A stretch of DNA of 64,000 nucleotides from SAR92 clade bacterium H455 (GCA_024802545.1 CP103416.1:1550001-1614000); one strand, 5' to 3'. Shown: positions 47,207 through 57,142, counted from the first letter of the stretch. The notes: generated by a model not told the origin, from the sequence alone. Numbers and translations: made by a program.

Positions 47207-49147
47207 ATGACCGAAAAGACACAAGACAAAGCCGAAACTCTGGGTTTTCAAACCGAAGCCAAGCAGCTTCTCCACCTTATGATCCACTCGCTTTACTCCA
47301 ACAAAGAGATTTTTCTTCGCGAGCTGATCTCAAATGCCTCCGATGCAACCGATAAGTTGCGCGTTGAAGCTTTGGAAAACTCTGGTCTCTATGAAGATGA
47401 CGGCGATCTGCGTATTCGCATTGCTGTGGATGAAGACGCTAAGACCATCACCATTTCCGATAATGGTATAGGTATGTCTCGTGATGAAGTGATCTCCAAT
47501 CTCGGTACTATTGCCCGTTCTGGCACCTCCGAATTTATGAAGAACCTCACTGGTGATCAGAAGAAAGACTCCCAGTTAATCGGCCAGTTTGGTGTTGGTT
47601 TTTACTCCTCCTTTATTGTTGCCGAGCGAGTAGTTGTCGAAACCCGCCGCGCTGGTGCCGCTGCTGATGAAGCGATTCGCTGGAGCTGTGAAGGTGAAGC
47701 CGACTACCAGATCGAAAATATTGAGCGCGCTGAGCGCGGTACTTCAATTACGTTACATCTTAAGAGCGAAGAGCATGAGTTCGCCAGTGACTGGCGTCTG
47801 CGCAGCATCGTTAAGAAGTACTCCGATCATATCGCCATTCCAGTAGAGATGATCAAACAAGAAATGCCCGCCGCTCCAGCAGAAGATGATGCAGTAGTAG
47901 CGGATGTGGACAAGGCCCCTGAGTGGCAGGCAGTGAATGACGCCCAGGCTCTGTGGACGCGCTCGCGTCAGGATATTAGTGACGATGAGTACAAAGAATT
48001 TTATCGTTTAGTGTCCCATGACTTTGCTGAGCCACTGGCTTGGAGCCACAACCGCGTTGAAGGCAAGCAGGATTACACTAGCTTGCTCTATATCCCGGGC
48101 ATGGCGCCAATGGACCTGTACCAGCGTGAAGCGTCTCGCGGTATTAAGCTGTATATCAAGCGCACCTTTATTATGGATGATGCCGAGCAGTTTATGCCTA
48201 TGTACCTGCGCTTTGTGAAGGGCGTGCTTGATAGTGCTGATCTGCCCCTAAACGTATCCCGTGAAATTCTCCAGAAGACACCTCTGGTTGACAGTATTCG
48301 TGCTGCACTGACCAAGCGAGTTTTAGATATGCTTGGCAAAATGGCCACTAACGAGCCAGAGAAGTACGCCAAGTTTTGGGCTCAGTTCGGCCCGGTATTA
48401 AAAGAAGGCCCAAGCGAAGACCACAACAATCGTGAAAAAATTGCCAAGCTGTTTCGCTTTGCCAGTTCGATCAGCGACTCTGCTGCACCGGATGTAAGTC
48501 TGACCGATTATGTCAGCCGCATGAAAGAAGGGCAGGACAAGATCTACTTCCTCACTGGCGACAGCCACTCAGTGATCAACAACAGCCCCTACTTGGAGAT
48601 CTTCCGTAAGCATGGTGTTGAAGTAATCCTCATGTCTGATCGCATCGATGAGTGGATGATGGGCTACCTCACTGAGTTTGATGGCAAATCCTTCCAGGAT
48701 ATCGCTCGCGGTGAATTGGACCTGAGTAAAATCACCGGTGAAGAGCCGAAAGCTGAAGACGCCGATAAGAAAGAGGGCGACGACAGCGAGCAGGGCAGTC
48801 TGTTAAAGCGTATTAATACCCTGTTAGATGGCAAGGTTGAAGACGTTCGTACAACCACGCGACTAACTAGCTCTCCAGCCTGTCTGGTTGTGGGTGCCGA
48901 TGATATGGGTGAACAGATGCGCAAGATTATGGCCGCAGCTGGTCAGCCGGTGCCTGAAGTGAAGCCTATTCTTGAGATCAACGCAGAGCATCCTTTGGTT
49001 AGCAAGCTCGATGGCGAGACTGATGAAGACAAGGCCAAGATCTTAGCCAGCGTCTTGTTTGATCAGGCGGCTCTGTCAGCGGGTCGGCCGCTGGAAAATC
49101 CAGCGCAGTTTGTGCAACAGTTGAACAGCCTGATGTTTGACGCCTAA
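47207..49147 (+). CDS. htpG: Chaperone HtpG (bacterial Hsp90)
   Basis: A 646-aa ATP-dependent chaperone. The N-terminal GHKL ATPase domain shows [39 protein letters not shown]; the middle domain has the catalytic Arg in LNVSREILQ; the C-terminal domain dimerises. A Glu/Asp/Lys-rich linker around residues 515-530 ([14 protein letters not shown]) is slightly longer than in E. coli, accounting for the extra 20 or so residues. Preceded by a textbook sigma-32 promoter and followed by a terminator. Confidence 0.97.
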   Translation: MTEKTQDKAETLGFQTEAKQLLHLMIHSLYSNKEIFLRELISNASDATDKLRVEALENSGLYEDDGDLRIRIAVDEDAKTITISDNGIGMSRDEVISNLGTIARSGTSEFMKNLTGDQKKDSQLIGQFGVGFYSSFIVAERVVVETRRAGAAADEAIRWSCEGEADYQIENIERAERGTSITLHLKSEEHEFASDWRLRSIVKKYSDHIAIPVEMIKQEMPAAPAEDDAVVADVDKAPEWQAVNDAQALWTRSRQDISDDEYKEFYRLVSHDFAEPLAWSHNRVEGKQDYTSLLYIPGMAPMDLYQREASRGIKLYIKRTFIMDDAEQFMPMYLRFVKGVLDSADLPLNVSREILQKTPLVDSIRAALTKRVLDMLGKMATNEPEKYAKFWAQFGPVLKEGPSEDHNNREKIAKLFRFASSISDSAAPDVSLTDYVSRMKEGQDKIYFLTGDSHSVINNSPYLEIFRKHGVEVILMSDRIDEWMMGYLTEFDGKSFQDIARGELDLSKITGEEPKAEDADKKEGDDSEQGSLLKRINTLLDGKVEDVRTTTRLTSSPACLVVGADDMGEQMRKIMAAAGQPVPEVKPILEINAEHPLVSKLDGETDEDKAKILASVLFDQAALSAGRPLENPAQFVQQLNSLMFDA

Positions 49148-49166
49148 TAGCGCTGCAAGCAGGATC

Positions 49167-49207
49167 AAAAGCACTCTTTATGATAGCTCATGGAGGGTGC
49201 TTTTTTG
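49167..49207 (+). terminator. Terminator after htpG
   Basis: AAAAGCACTC pairs with GAGGGTGCTTTT around a loop of about 16 nt and a run of six T. Confidence 0.75.
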
Positions 49208-49328
49208 TAAGGCGGCTTACACTCTGTGGCACATCCACCTATAATGCACGCCACAGCAGTTTTTAGTGCTGGCTTATGAGTCATCAGTGTTTAGTGATAA
49301 GTGTTTAGCTATCTGGAGTAGGGTTTCT

Positions 49329-50363
49329 TTGACAGCCAATAATAACTATAAAATTGCCGTATTGGGCGCCGGTAGCTTCGGTACCGTGATCGCCAATATG
49401 CTCGCCGTTAACGGCTTTGCCACCACCTTGTGGATGCGCAGTGACAAACAATTGCAGGCTATTAGCAGAGCTGGAGAAAATTCTGCCTATCTGCCCGGTT
49501 ATCGATTCGATTCAAGCCTGAGTTTCACCACCGACCTACAGCGGGCTCTAGAGAGCGCAGATACTGTTTTTTTCGCCGTGCCCAGCAGTGTGCTGCGCCA
49601 GGTGGCTCAGCTGGCCAAGCCCTGGATCAACAAGGATGCGCTGTTAATCAGCACCGCCAAAGGCATAGAGGCGGACAGCTTTGCACTGCCCAGTCAGATT
49701 CTGGAGCAGGAATTGTCTGGCGCTAAAGTCGGTGTGCTCAGTGGCCCCAATCTGGCCAAAGAAATAGCCAACTACGAAATTACCGCCACGGTGATTGCCA
49801 GTGTGCACGATGAAGTCTGCAACCGTGCCCAAGAGATACTGGCGTCAAAGTATTTTAGAATTTATGCCAACCACGATCGCTACGGCGTTGAGCTGGCCGG
49901 TGCCTTGAAAAATATCTATGCCATTGTTGCGGGAATTGCCGAGGCCATGAAAGTCGGGCAAAACACCAAAAGTGTTGTACTGACCCGCAGTCTTGCTGAG
50001 ATGAGTCGCTTTGCCTGCCAACTTGGCGCCAACCCATTGACCTTTTTGGGCCTCAGTGGCGTCGGCGATCTCTATGTCACCTGCAGCTCTCCCTTGAGCC
50101 GTAATTTTCGCATTGGTTTGGCGCTGGGAGAAGGCAAGAGTCTCGAGCAGGCGATAATTGATGTCGGGCAAGTGGCTGAAGGCGTAAATACGACTAAACT
50201 AGTAAAAGAGAGAGCTGATGCATTGGGAATCTATATGCCATTGGCCTCGGCACTGTACGCCACTATGTTTGAGCAGCGACCGATTATTGAGTCTCTGCGC
50301 ACGATGATGGTTGCAGAACAAAACACTGATGTTGAATTTATGGTGAAACCAAATGAGCGATAA
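49329..50363 (+). CDS. gpsA: Glycerol-3-phosphate dehydrogenase [NAD(P)+]
   Basis: A 344-aa enzyme making sn-glycerol-3-phosphate for phospholipids. N-terminal Rossmann motif VLGAGSFGTVIANML, GVLSGPNLAKEIA, catalytic Lys in ELAGALKNIYAI, and GLSGVGDLYVTCSSPLSRNF. I place the start at TTG 49329, five bases after GGAGTAGGG, giving MTANNNYKIAVLG; the open frame extends 21 codons to a GTG with no ribosome site and no family match. It overlaps the DUF4389 gene by 11 nt. Confidence 0.93.
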   Translation: MTANNNYKIAVLGAGSFGTVIANMLAVNGFATTLWMRSDKQLQAISRAGENSAYLPGYRFDSSLSFTTDLQRALESADTVFFAVPSSVLRQVAQLAKPWINKDALLISTAKGIEADSFALPSQILEQELSGAKVGVLSGPNLAKEIANYEITATVIASVHDEVCNRAQEILASKYFRIYANHDRYGVELAGALKNIYAIVAGIAEAMKVGQNTKSVVLTRSLAEMSRFACQLGANPLTFLGLSGVGDLYVTCSSPLSRNFRIGLALGEGKSLEQAIIDVGQVAEGVNTTKLVKERADALGIYMPLASALYATMFEQRPIIESLRTMMVAEQNTDVEFMVKPNER

Positions 50364-50766
50364 AAAAATCTCCCTGCTAAATGCCAATACCTGGATCCGC
50401 GGTGCCTATATGCTGTTATTCGGCCTGCTGTTAGTTGCCGCACGGCTGATTATTAGTATTGTGGTAGTCGTACAATTTTTGTTTGTGCTGTTTACCGGCT
50501 CGGATAACGATAACCTGCGCAATCTCGGCCAGGGCTTAGCTAAATGGGTTTATCAAACCCTGATATTCCTAACCTTTAACAGCGAAAAAAAACCTTTTCC
50601 CTTTGATGAGTGGCCGGCAGTTGAGTCGTCCGTTGGCTATTCGGCCCGTCCAGTTGAGGACGTCGAGGAGGGCGAGGTTGTCGATGCTGAAAACGTAGTG
50701 AATGACGATATACCCTCGTTTACGGCCGAGCAATCAGACGAAGATGCTGGCAAGACGCCCAATTAA
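50353..50766 (+). CDS. DUF4389 membrane protein
   Basis: A 137-aa protein with two membrane helices (about 17-50) and the conserved segment LGQGLAKWVYQTLIFLTFNSEKKPFPFDEWP of DUF4389, then an acidic tail. The function is unknown. The gene overlaps gpsA and is probably cotranscribed, a neighbourhood that hints at an envelope-lipid role but does not prove it. Confidence 0.85.
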   Translation: MSDKKISLLNANTWIRGAYMLLFGLLLVAARLIISIVVVVQFLFVLFTGSDNDNLRNLGQGLAKWVYQTLIFLTFNSEKKPFPFDEWPAVESSVGYSARPVEDVEEGEVVDAENVVNDDIPSFTAEQSDEDAGKTPN

Positions 50767-50792
50767 ACTGGTCTGAGTTCGTTTTTGTATTC

Positions 50793-50825
50793 GCCGGCTG
50801 CGGTATTGCCTCAGCTGGCTTTTTT
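50793..50825 (+). terminator. Terminator after the DUF4389 gene
   Basis: GCCGGCTG and CAGCTGGC pair over 8 bp (one G-T), followed by six T. Confidence 0.8.
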
Positions 50826-50953
50826 GTGCCTTCGACAATAAGTAATATAAGGACTGTTTTGCTTTCAATGGATTGTACAACCGACCAATAATTAGAAAGT
50901 TTTAGCGATCAGGACATTCAGTTGAGAATTGCTAAATAACCACGGAATCCACT

Positions 50954-51817
50954 ATGTCTCTTAGTTTTATCAGCGAACGAACCTTCGATGTAAACGGCTT
51001 AACCTTCACTGCCAAAGAGTGGGGATCACCAGGTTATACGCCAGTAATAGCGCTTCATGGCTGGTTAGATAACGCCGCCAGCTTTGACCTTATGTTGCCC
51101 TATTTAAGCGATATGCATGTTATCGCCCTGGACTGTGCGGGCCACGGTGGCAGCAGCTTCCGCTCAGCCGACTCGGGCTACAATATCTGGCAGGACATAG
51201 CGGAAGTTGTAGGCGTAGCCGACCAGATGGGTTGGGATCAATTTGCACTTTTGGGCCATTCTCGCGGCGCTATCATTTCGACATTGATTGCCGGCGCCTT
51301 TCCCAGTCGTATTACTCATGCGGCACTGATTGATGGCTATCTACCCGGTATTGCCGATGCTAAAGGGACGGCTATCCAGATAGCAAAATCAGTCTATGAA
51401 GCTAATCGCTTTGGCGCAGCAAGCCCGAGCTTTTTTCCCGATTTTGAGCGCGCAGTTCAGGCTCGAGTCAATGGCTTTATACCACTCAAAGAGGCTGCTG
51501 CTAAGGTACTGGCACAGCGCGGTGTGCGTCAGCATGAGAAAGGTTTTTACTGGCACACAGATCAGCGCTTAAAGGCCGCGTCACAGCTCAAATTAACCCG
51601 CGCTCACATAGAGGATTTTTTCACCTCAATTGTGGCGCCGGTGATACTTATCCAGGCTGAAGATAGTGGTTTTAAGCCAGACGCTCAGCAAAATGAAACC
51701 TTCTCTTGGATTGCCAATTTCCGCCTGCTAAAAATGCCTGGCTCACACCACTTACATATGGAAGAGCAGGCGGAGCAGGTTGCTGCACAAGTGCAGAATT
51801 TTATGCTGCCTGAATGA
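50954..51817 (+). CDS. Alpha/beta hydrolase
   Basis: A 287-aa cytoplasmic alpha/beta-fold hydrolase. The oxyanion region is ALHGWLDNAASFD, the nucleophile elbow is LLGHSRGAI (Ser about 98) and the final catalytic His lies in SHHLHMEEQ. It resembles the MhpC/serine-hydrolase-like group. Substrate unknown. The next gene, DUF2164, follows 29 bp downstream with GGAGG between, so both may be one unit. Confidence 0.85.
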   Translation: MSLSFISERTFDVNGLTFTAKEWGSPGYTPVIALHGWLDNAASFDLMLPYLSDMHVIALDCAGHGGSSFRSADSGYNIWQDIAEVVGVADQMGWDQFALLGHSRGAIISTLIAGAFPSRITHAALIDGYLPGIADAKGTAIQIAKSVYEANRFGAASPSFFPDFERAVQARVNGFIPLKEAAAKVLAQRGVRQHEKGFYWHTDQRLKAASQLKLTRAHIEDFFTSIVAPVILIQAEDSGFKPDAQQNETFSWIANFRLLKMPGSHHLHMEEQAEQVAAQVQNFMLPE

Positions 51818-51846
51818 GTTGTCTTATTGATATGGAGGAGTAAAGA

Positions 51847-52101
51847 ATGGCTAAAATTGAATTTAGCGACAGTGAAAAATCCGTCATTATCGGCAAAATA
51901 AAGCGCTACTTCCGCGAAGAGCTGGATCAGGATATAGCCCAGTTCGACGCCGAGTTTTTACTCGACTTCTTTTCTGAGGAAGTCGGAGCCTATCATTACA
52001 ATCGGGGTCTTAGTGACGCGAAGCTGATTCTTGAGCAAAAGCTCGATTCTATTACTGACGCCTTTTATGAAATTGAAAAGCCAACGGACTTTGTCCGCTA
52101 G
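51847..52101 (+). CDS. DUF2164 protein
   Basis: An 84-aa soluble, mostly helical protein. The segment YFREELDQDIAQFDAEFLLD then FFSEEVGAYHYNRGLSDA matches DUF2164, widespread and uncharacterised in proteobacteria. GGAG lies 8 nt before the ATG. Its last bases overlap the convergent dgkA by four nucleotides. Confidence 0.87.
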   Translation: MAKIEFSDSEKSVIIGKIKRYFREELDQDIAQFDAEFLLDFFSEEVGAYHYNRGLSDAKLILEQKLDSITDAFYEIEKPTDFVR

Positions 52102-52490
52102 AGCATACTTAGCCTACTTAGGTCGAGTAGCGGTATCCCGATTGCCAGCCACACAATAGCGCAGAGCAATAAACTGAAAAATACAGCAGCTGAGCCAGTG
52201 TCTTTGGCCAGACCTGATAGTTCGTGATAGTCGAGGCTTATGCGATCAACTGTCGCTTCAATTGCGGTATTCAGTAGCTCGACAATAATCACCAGCAATA
52301 CCGAACAGATCATCAGCAAGCGTTCGCTAGTTGAAACATCCAGCCAGCAGGCAGTGGGAATCATAATGATCGCGGTAATAATTTCTTGGCGAATTGCCGC
52401 TTCGTGAATAAAGTTGTGGCGCAATCCGCGATAGGAGTTGAGTGCGGCGTACATTATGCGTGTAATGCCGGTGCGTTTTATTATTTCCAT
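52098..52490 (-). CDS. dgkA: Diacylglycerol kinase
   Basis: A 130-aa trimeric membrane kinase that phosphorylates diacylglycerol for recycling. Sequence features: N-terminal YRGLRHNFIHEAAIRQE with its acidic/basic active residues, and VIIVELLNTAIEATVDRI, the family signature. Three helices. CGGAG precedes the ATG, 20 bp after the PAP2 stop. It shares an operon with eptA, whose reaction leaves diacylglycerol from phosphatidylethanolamine, so the kinase has an obvious supply. Confidence 0.94.
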   Translation of the reverse strand: MEIIKRTGITRIMYAALNSYRGLRHNFIHEAAIRQEIITAIIMIPTACWLDVSTSERLLMICSVLLVIIVELLNTAIEATVDRISLDYHELSGLAKDTGSAAVFFSLLLCAIVWLAIGIPLLDLSRLSML

Positions 52491-52510
52491 GTCAAAGCTC
52501 CGATGCGTCT

Positions 52511-53230
52511 TTACGCCTGATTAGTGGGCTTACGGTTATTGATGGCAGTCGCTGGTTTAGAGGCAAATCGCGGATAGAGCAGCATGGGGATAACCCAGCA
52601 GATGGCCAGCGTCCAAATATCATGGGATAAAAAGTGCGCGCCGCGCAATTGCTGAGCGCCGCCATAAATCAGTCCTAGGCTAAGGCCCAATACCAGCGCC
52701 TGATATTTTACTGCTGGACGCAGTATCAGAGCGAAAAAATACAGCGCTACCCAAGCGTAGCCAGAGCTGGCATGGCCCGCTGGGAAACAGCCGGACGTGC
52801 CGTTGAAACCCTGGAACCATTCGATCATATCAACTGTGCCGCCAAACTCACTGACTGACCAGGGGCAGGGAATTCCAGAGATCTTTTTCACTAAACTGAT
52901 ACTGATGACTGAGAGAAAAACACTCAGCGTCAAATAGACTAATGGGGCGCGATACGGTTTAGTGGCGGGCAGAAAACAGCAGCTGAGAAGCGCTACAAAC
53001 AGCACTGCAAAGACTATGCGGCCGCCCTTGTGAATAACGCTTTGCAGCCAAAAATAATCTCTCAGTGCCCAACTTTGCCCCTGGCTGTCATAAATCGCTG
53101 TGGCCAGAGCTCTGTCTAGATTAAAACTTGCGACAAGCCCAAGTACTAGCGCCAGCAGCAGTACTGGTATTAGGCCGTGGTGCAGATAAAATGCCGCGTA
53201 GGGTCGATGGATAAAGATAGGCTGCGGCAT
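52511..53230 (-). CDS. PAP2-family lipid phosphatase
   Basis: A 239-aa membrane phosphatase with about six helices. The PAP2 motifs are KKISGIPCPW (motif 1, with Pro-Trp where Arg-Pro is usual), FPAGHASSGYAW (motif 2, GH) and GAHFLSHDIWT (motif 3). The ATG at 53230 overlaps the eptA stop as TAATG, so I prefer it over an upstream TTG. Between eptA and dgkA it probably acts on lipid A, undecaprenyl-PP or phosphatidic acid; which one cannot be told. Confidence 0.85.
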   Translation of the reverse strand: MPQPIFIHRPYAAFYLHHGLIPVLLLALVLGLVASFNLDRALATAIYDSQGQSWALRDYFWLQSVIHKGGRIVFAVLFVALLSCCFLPATKPYRAPLVYLTLSVFLSVISISLVKKISGIPCPWSVSEFGGTVDMIEWFQGFNGTSGCFPAGHASSGYAWVALYFFALILRPAVKYQALVLGLSLGLIYGGAQQLRGAHFLSHDIWTLAICWVIPMLLYPRFASKPATAINNRKPTNQA

Positions 53231-54945
53231 TAGCGGCTTGTGCAATCGCGGAAAATATCCAGTTTTAGATCATATACAGCGCTGCTTATATCAAGCAGGC
53301 CGAGCACTGAGCTAAACAGATTGTCATGGGATATAGGTCTTTCAGCAGCTTTTTTGAGGCAGCGCCTGTCAACCGCAAAGCGCTCGCTAAAACCATCCGA
53401 CAGCCAAGCCAGCATGGGTACCTCTACTTGCTCCTTGGGCGCCATAAAGTAGGGTGCTGCATGCAGGTAAATACCTTTCTCACCGAGCGACTCCCCGTGG
53501 TCGGAAATGTAAATAAGCGCAGTGGTGTAACTCTCACTGAGCTGTTCCAAGCGCTCAATAGTTTGTCCGATAAACAAATCTGTATAGAGAATGGTATTGT
53601 CGTAGGCATTGACAATTTCCTCGTGCGAACAATCCTGCAGTTGGCTGGTTTTGCAGATCGGCGAAAACCCGGCCAAATTTTCCGGCGTCTGCTTGTAATA
53701 GGAGGGGCCGTGACTACCCTGTTGGTGCATTACGATAAACTGGTCGTTACTGGCCGGGGCAGCCAGTGCCTGCAGCATAGCCAAATCAAAACAGTGCTCG
53801 CTGGTGCAGGTCTCGTTATCGTATTTCAGGCTAAGCTGCGGCGTGCGCATGCAGACACCTTTGCAGCCACTGTTGTTATCTAGCCAAGAGACGTGAATTC
53901 CGGCTTGTGCGATTAGATCGAGCAGGTTCTCCTTTTTTGCCGCTGCTTTGCGTGAAAATTCGCTGCGCTTATTATCGGAGAACATACAAGGCAGTGAAAT
54001 GGCGGTCGAGGTGCCACAGGCGGTCACATCCGAGTAATAAATAATATCTTTCCCCGCCAAGTTGGGATTGGTATTGCGGGCATAGCCGTCTAAAGCAAAA
54101 TTTGCCGCCCGCGCCGTTTCTCCAACGATGAGTACGAATAGCAGTGGCTTGGCTTGGTGAGTCTGCCATGTGTCGCCGAGACGGACTGTTGCGTCAAGGG
54201 GAGTTATATTGGGTGCCATTTCCTCAGAGTCTGATAGGGCTTTAGCAGCGCCATAAATGATATTGCTCGGTGTCACTAGATAGCGAATTTCTTTGTGTGT
54301 ACGCATCACTGAAGCCATAGTCTGGCAACTAGGTAAGCAGAGTACTAATGCAATCATTAGGCTGATGGCGGGAATACAGATCGTTCTGATTGTGCCTTTA
54401 AGGCTGTGATCCTGAAAAATATCTAACTTAAAAATTAGCAGGGCAGGCAGCGCAGCATAAATCATGAAATGTAGGACAAACCCTGCATTAAATAGCTCCA
54501 GTGTTTCACTACTATCTGTCTGCAATACATTCACAATCATTTCGGAGTCGATATAAACTCCGTAATGGTCAATAAAATAGGATCCCATAGCGGCGCCAAT
54601 CACTGTTAATATCAGGCTGTATTTGTGTCCGGGGAAGAGGGCGGGAATGCTCAGCAGGTTAAAGCAGACGCTGCTGGAGAGGATAAAAAATATTAGGTAA
54701 AAGTAGACTGACGAAAGGCTCTTGACACCGACTATCTGGAGCAGGCTGACCCATAGAGAGTCGTTATAGAGTGCGGTGAGTAGGACAGCTACCAGCATAT
54801 TGATCAATGTTGAACTGATTTTTTTACCCTTGTATAGCGGGGTGACTGCAATTGAGGCAACGGAAAATAGGTTCCAGCGCATAATGATTGGCCATTTAGG
54901 AGTGGTGCTGACATTGCCGTTTTGTAGTTCAACGGAAAGGCGCAT
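53230..54945 (-). CDS. eptA: Lipid A phosphoethanolamine transferase
   Basis: A 571-aa inner-membrane enzyme that moves phosphoethanolamine from phosphatidylethanolamine to lipid A. Five N-terminal helices are followed by a periplasmic sulfatase-fold domain with the nucleophile Thr in LIVGETARAANF (about 277), paired cysteines, and the metal-site YISDHGESLGEKG. ATG 54945 is used here; Met22 would give a 550-residue protein nearer the usual length, and neither start has a clear ribosome site. First gene of eptA-PAP2-dgkA. Known members lower membrane negative charge and polymyxin binding. Confidence 0.92.
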   Translation of the reverse strand: MRLSVELQNGNVSTTPKWPIIMRWNLFSVASIAVTPLYKGKKISSTLINMLVAVLLTALYNDSLWVSLLQIVGVKSLSSVYFYLIFFILSSSVCFNLLSIPALFPGHKYSLILTVIGAAMGSYFIDHYGVYIDSEMIVNVLQTDSSETLELFNAGFVLHFMIYAALPALLIFKLDIFQDHSLKGTIRTICIPAISLMIALVLCLPSCQTMASVMRTHKEIRYLVTPSNIIYGAAKALSDSEEMAPNITPLDATVRLGDTWQTHQAKPLLFVLIVGETARAANFALDGYARNTNPNLAGKDIIYYSDVTACGTSTAISLPCMFSDNKRSEFSRKAAAKKENLLDLIAQAGIHVSWLDNNSGCKGVCMRTPQLSLKYDNETCTSEHCFDLAMLQALAAPASNDQFIVMHQQGSHGPSYYKQTPENLAGFSPICKTSQLQDCSHEEIVNAYDNTILYTDLFIGQTIERLEQLSESYTTALIYISDHGESLGEKGIYLHAAPYFMAPKEQVEVPMLAWLSDGFSERFAVDRRCLKKAAERPISHDNLFSSVLGLLDISSAVYDLKLDIFRDCTSR

Positions 54946-55045
54946 TATAGGTAGCAGACATTAAGGTTTTCTTAATAGAAAATTTACTTGTCGCTTAGCT
55001 ACACTGTTGCCAGCGCTTAATTACACTAAACATTGGAGATTTGAA

Positions 55046-55387
55046 ATGAGCCAACTTAAACAAAGGCAATGCACAGTCTGCCGGCCTGGCGATGCGCCCC
55101 TGAGCGATAAAGAGTTGGATGCACTGATGCTTGAGTTATGCGATTGGACGCTGGCGATAGTGGAGACCGTTAAACGACTGGAAAAACAATTTAGGTTTTC
55201 TGACTACGCCCAGTCAGTGGCCTTTGCTCAGAGAGTCGCAGAGCTTGCCGACGCTGAAGATCATCATCCGGCGATGCTGGTGGAGTGGGGCAGTGTAAAA
55301 GTCAGCTGGTGGACCCATACGATCAATGGCCTGCATATTAATGATTTTATCTGTGCGGCCAAGACGGATCTGCTGGCGGCGCAATAA
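55046..55387 (+). CDS. phhB: Pterin-4a-carbinolamine dehydratase
   Basis: A 113-aa enzyme recycling the pterin cofactor after aromatic hydroxylation. Contains ELCDWTLAIVET, RFSDYAQSVAFAQRVAELAD, the active-site EDHHPAMLVEWGSVKVSWWTH and GLHINDF. ATG 55046 with GGAGA upstream. Divergent from eptA and convergent with folE, which makes the first pterin intermediate. Phenylalanine hydroxylase itself is not in this window. Confidence 0.92.
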   Translation: MSQLKQRQCTVCRPGDAPLSDKELDALMLELCDWTLAIVETVKRLEKQFRFSDYAQSVAFAQRVAELADAEDHHPAMLVEWGSVKVSWWTHTINGLHINDFICAAKTDLLAAQ

Positions 55388-55433
55388 CAGAGTAGGGAAT
55401 TAAGTAGAAAGGAATATTAAAGGCCTAATAGCA

Positions 55434-55459
55434 GAAAGCCCACTGGAAAGTGGGCTTTT
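55434..55459. terminator. Terminator between phhB and folE
   Basis: AAAGCCCACT-GGAA-AGTGGGCTTTT: a 10-bp stem with GGAA tetraloop and T-run. The flanking A/T makes it usable in both directions. Confidence 0.9.
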
Positions 55460-55481
55460 GCATTTTGCTTTTTTGTTCTTG

Positions 55482-56024
55482 TTATGACGTCAGCAGCGTT
55501 AGAAATTCCGTTCGCGTCGCCTGATCAGAGCGGAAAGTACCCAGCATGGCGGACGTCTTCATTGACGAATTCTGCTTCTCAACACCGCGCATCATCATGC
55601 ACATATGTTTGGCTTCAACGATCACGCCCACGCCGCGGGCCTGAGTGACGTCAGCAATGGTCGAGGCAATCTGCTGAGCCAACGCTTCCTGGATCTGCAG
55701 TCGGCGAGCAAACATATCCACTACGCGAGCGACCTTCGAAAGACCTAATACTTTGCCATTGGGAATATAGGCAACATGACACTTGCCGATAAAGGGCAGC
55801 AGGTGATGTTCGCAGAGAGAGAACAGCTCAATATCTTTAACAATTACCATCTCTTCAGAATCCGAGGGAAACAGCGCGTCGTTGATCACTGTTTTGATAT
55901 CCATCTCATAGCCGCTGGTAAGATAGGAGAACGCCTTAGAGGCTCTATCTGGAGTGTCTATGAGTCCAGGGCGGGTAATATCTTCGCCAGTACTCTGAAT
56001 AATTTTTTCGTAGTGATCTCTCAT
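55482..56024 (-). CDS. folE: GTP cyclohydrolase I
   Basis: A 180-aa enzyme converting GTP to dihydroneopterin triphosphate for folate and pterins. It shows the zinc-site Cys and His in [41 protein letters not shown], and the C-terminal [19 protein letters not shown] with the second zinc Cys. Zinc-dependent type IA. Convergent with phhB. Confidence 0.95.
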   Translation of the reverse strand: MRDHYEKIIQSTGEDITRPGLIDTPDRASKAFSYLTSGYEMDIKTVINDALFPSDSEEMVIVKDIELFSLCEHHLLPFIGKCHVAYIPNGKVLGLSKVARVVDMFARRLQIQEALAQQIASTIADVTQARGVGVIVEAKHMCMMMRGVEKQNSSMKTSAMLGTFRSDQATRTEFLTLLTS

Positions 56025-56142
56025 TGAAATAGTTCCAGGCCAGTAAAATTAGATTGTTATTTATACGGCGCATTCTGTAACAAAGTGCACATTATTGCTA
56101 GTTTCAAGGGTAAAATGTTGCCCCAGCGGAGAATCCAAAACC

Positions 56143-57087
56143 ATGCCAGAGAACCAAATACCTTCCGAGTCAAATATTGATTCGGGTTCAGCCAGCAAAA
56201 CCTCGACCAATACTGTTGCCGAGATGCTCGATCACGGCCAAGCGCTGTTTCAGCAGAGTAACCTCTATTTTGGTCATGGCACAGACAATGCCTGGGATGA
56301 AGCAGTCTACCTGCTCTCCTTTGTGCTCGGTCTGGCCCCAGATGTAGATCGCGCTGTACTTGAGCAAGAGCTTAGCCCCCAGCAGCAGGCGGCTATTCTG
56401 GCACTCTATCAGCGGCGCATCCATGAACGTATTCCCGCGGCGTACCTCACTGGGCGAGCTTGGTTTTGCGGCCTACCATTTACCGTCGACGAGCGCGTGA
56501 TTATCCCCCGCTCACCGATTGCCGAATTAATTATGGCGGGCTTTGAGCCCTGGTGTGCCAGCGAACCGCGCCGCGTGCTCGATCTCTGTACCGGCAGTGG
56601 CTGTATCGGCATCGCTTGCGCCTATGCCTTTGAAGCGGCGGAAGTGGTACTCAGCGATATCTCACCAGAAGCACTGCAGGTCACCGAAGCCAATATAGCC
56701 CAGCACAAGCTCGGCTACAGAGTATCGGCAGTAGAGTCGGATCTGTTTGAACAGATGCCTGGCGAACAGTTTCAATTGATTGTCAGCAATCCACCCTACG
56801 TAGATGCCGACGATTTCGCCTCTATGCCCGATGAGTATCAGCATGAACCAGAGATTGCTCTGGCCTCCGGTAATGACGGCCTCGACTTTACCCGCAGACT
56901 GTTGCGCGAAGCCGCAGATCATCTAACCGCAGAGGGCGTGCTGGTGGTTGAAGTGGGTAATTCGTGGGTGGCTCTGGAGCGAGATTTCCCCAGAGTGCCG
57001 TTTTTATGGCTCGAATTTAGCGAGGGTGACAATGGGGTGTTTCTGTTGACCCGCGAGCAGTTACTCGAACATCGCGAATCTTTCTAA
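56143..57087 (+). CDS. prmB: Ribosomal protein L3 N5-glutamine methyltransferase
   Basis: A 314-aa (from ATG 56143) SAM-dependent methyltransferase. Motif I is DLCTGSGCIGIA (147-158) and the catalytic NPPYVD (216-221) binds the target glutamine. IPRSPIAELI before motif I is typical of PrmB rather than PrmC. An N-terminal helical domain precedes it. Adjacent to aroC downstream, a pairing common in gammaproteobacteria. A longer frame to 56095 is open but unlike the family start. Confidence 0.9.
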   Translation: MPENQIPSESNIDSGSASKTSTNTVAEMLDHGQALFQQSNLYFGHGTDNAWDEAVYLLSFVLGLAPDVDRAVLEQELSPQQQAAILALYQRRIHERIPAAYLTGRAWFCGLPFTVDERVIIPRSPIAELIMAGFEPWCASEPRRVLDLCTGSGCIGIACAYAFEAAEVVLSDISPEALQVTEANIAQHKLGYRVSAVESDLFEQMPGEQFQLIVSNPPYVDADDFASMPDEYQHEPEIALASGNDGLDFTRRLLREAADHLTAEGVLVVEVGNSWVALERDFPRVPFLWLEFSEGDNGVFLLTREQLLEHRESF

Positions 57088-57142
57088 TAACTTACGTATA
57101 ATCGCTGGCTTTACAGCAGACACTTGAAGGCTCAACCGCATT

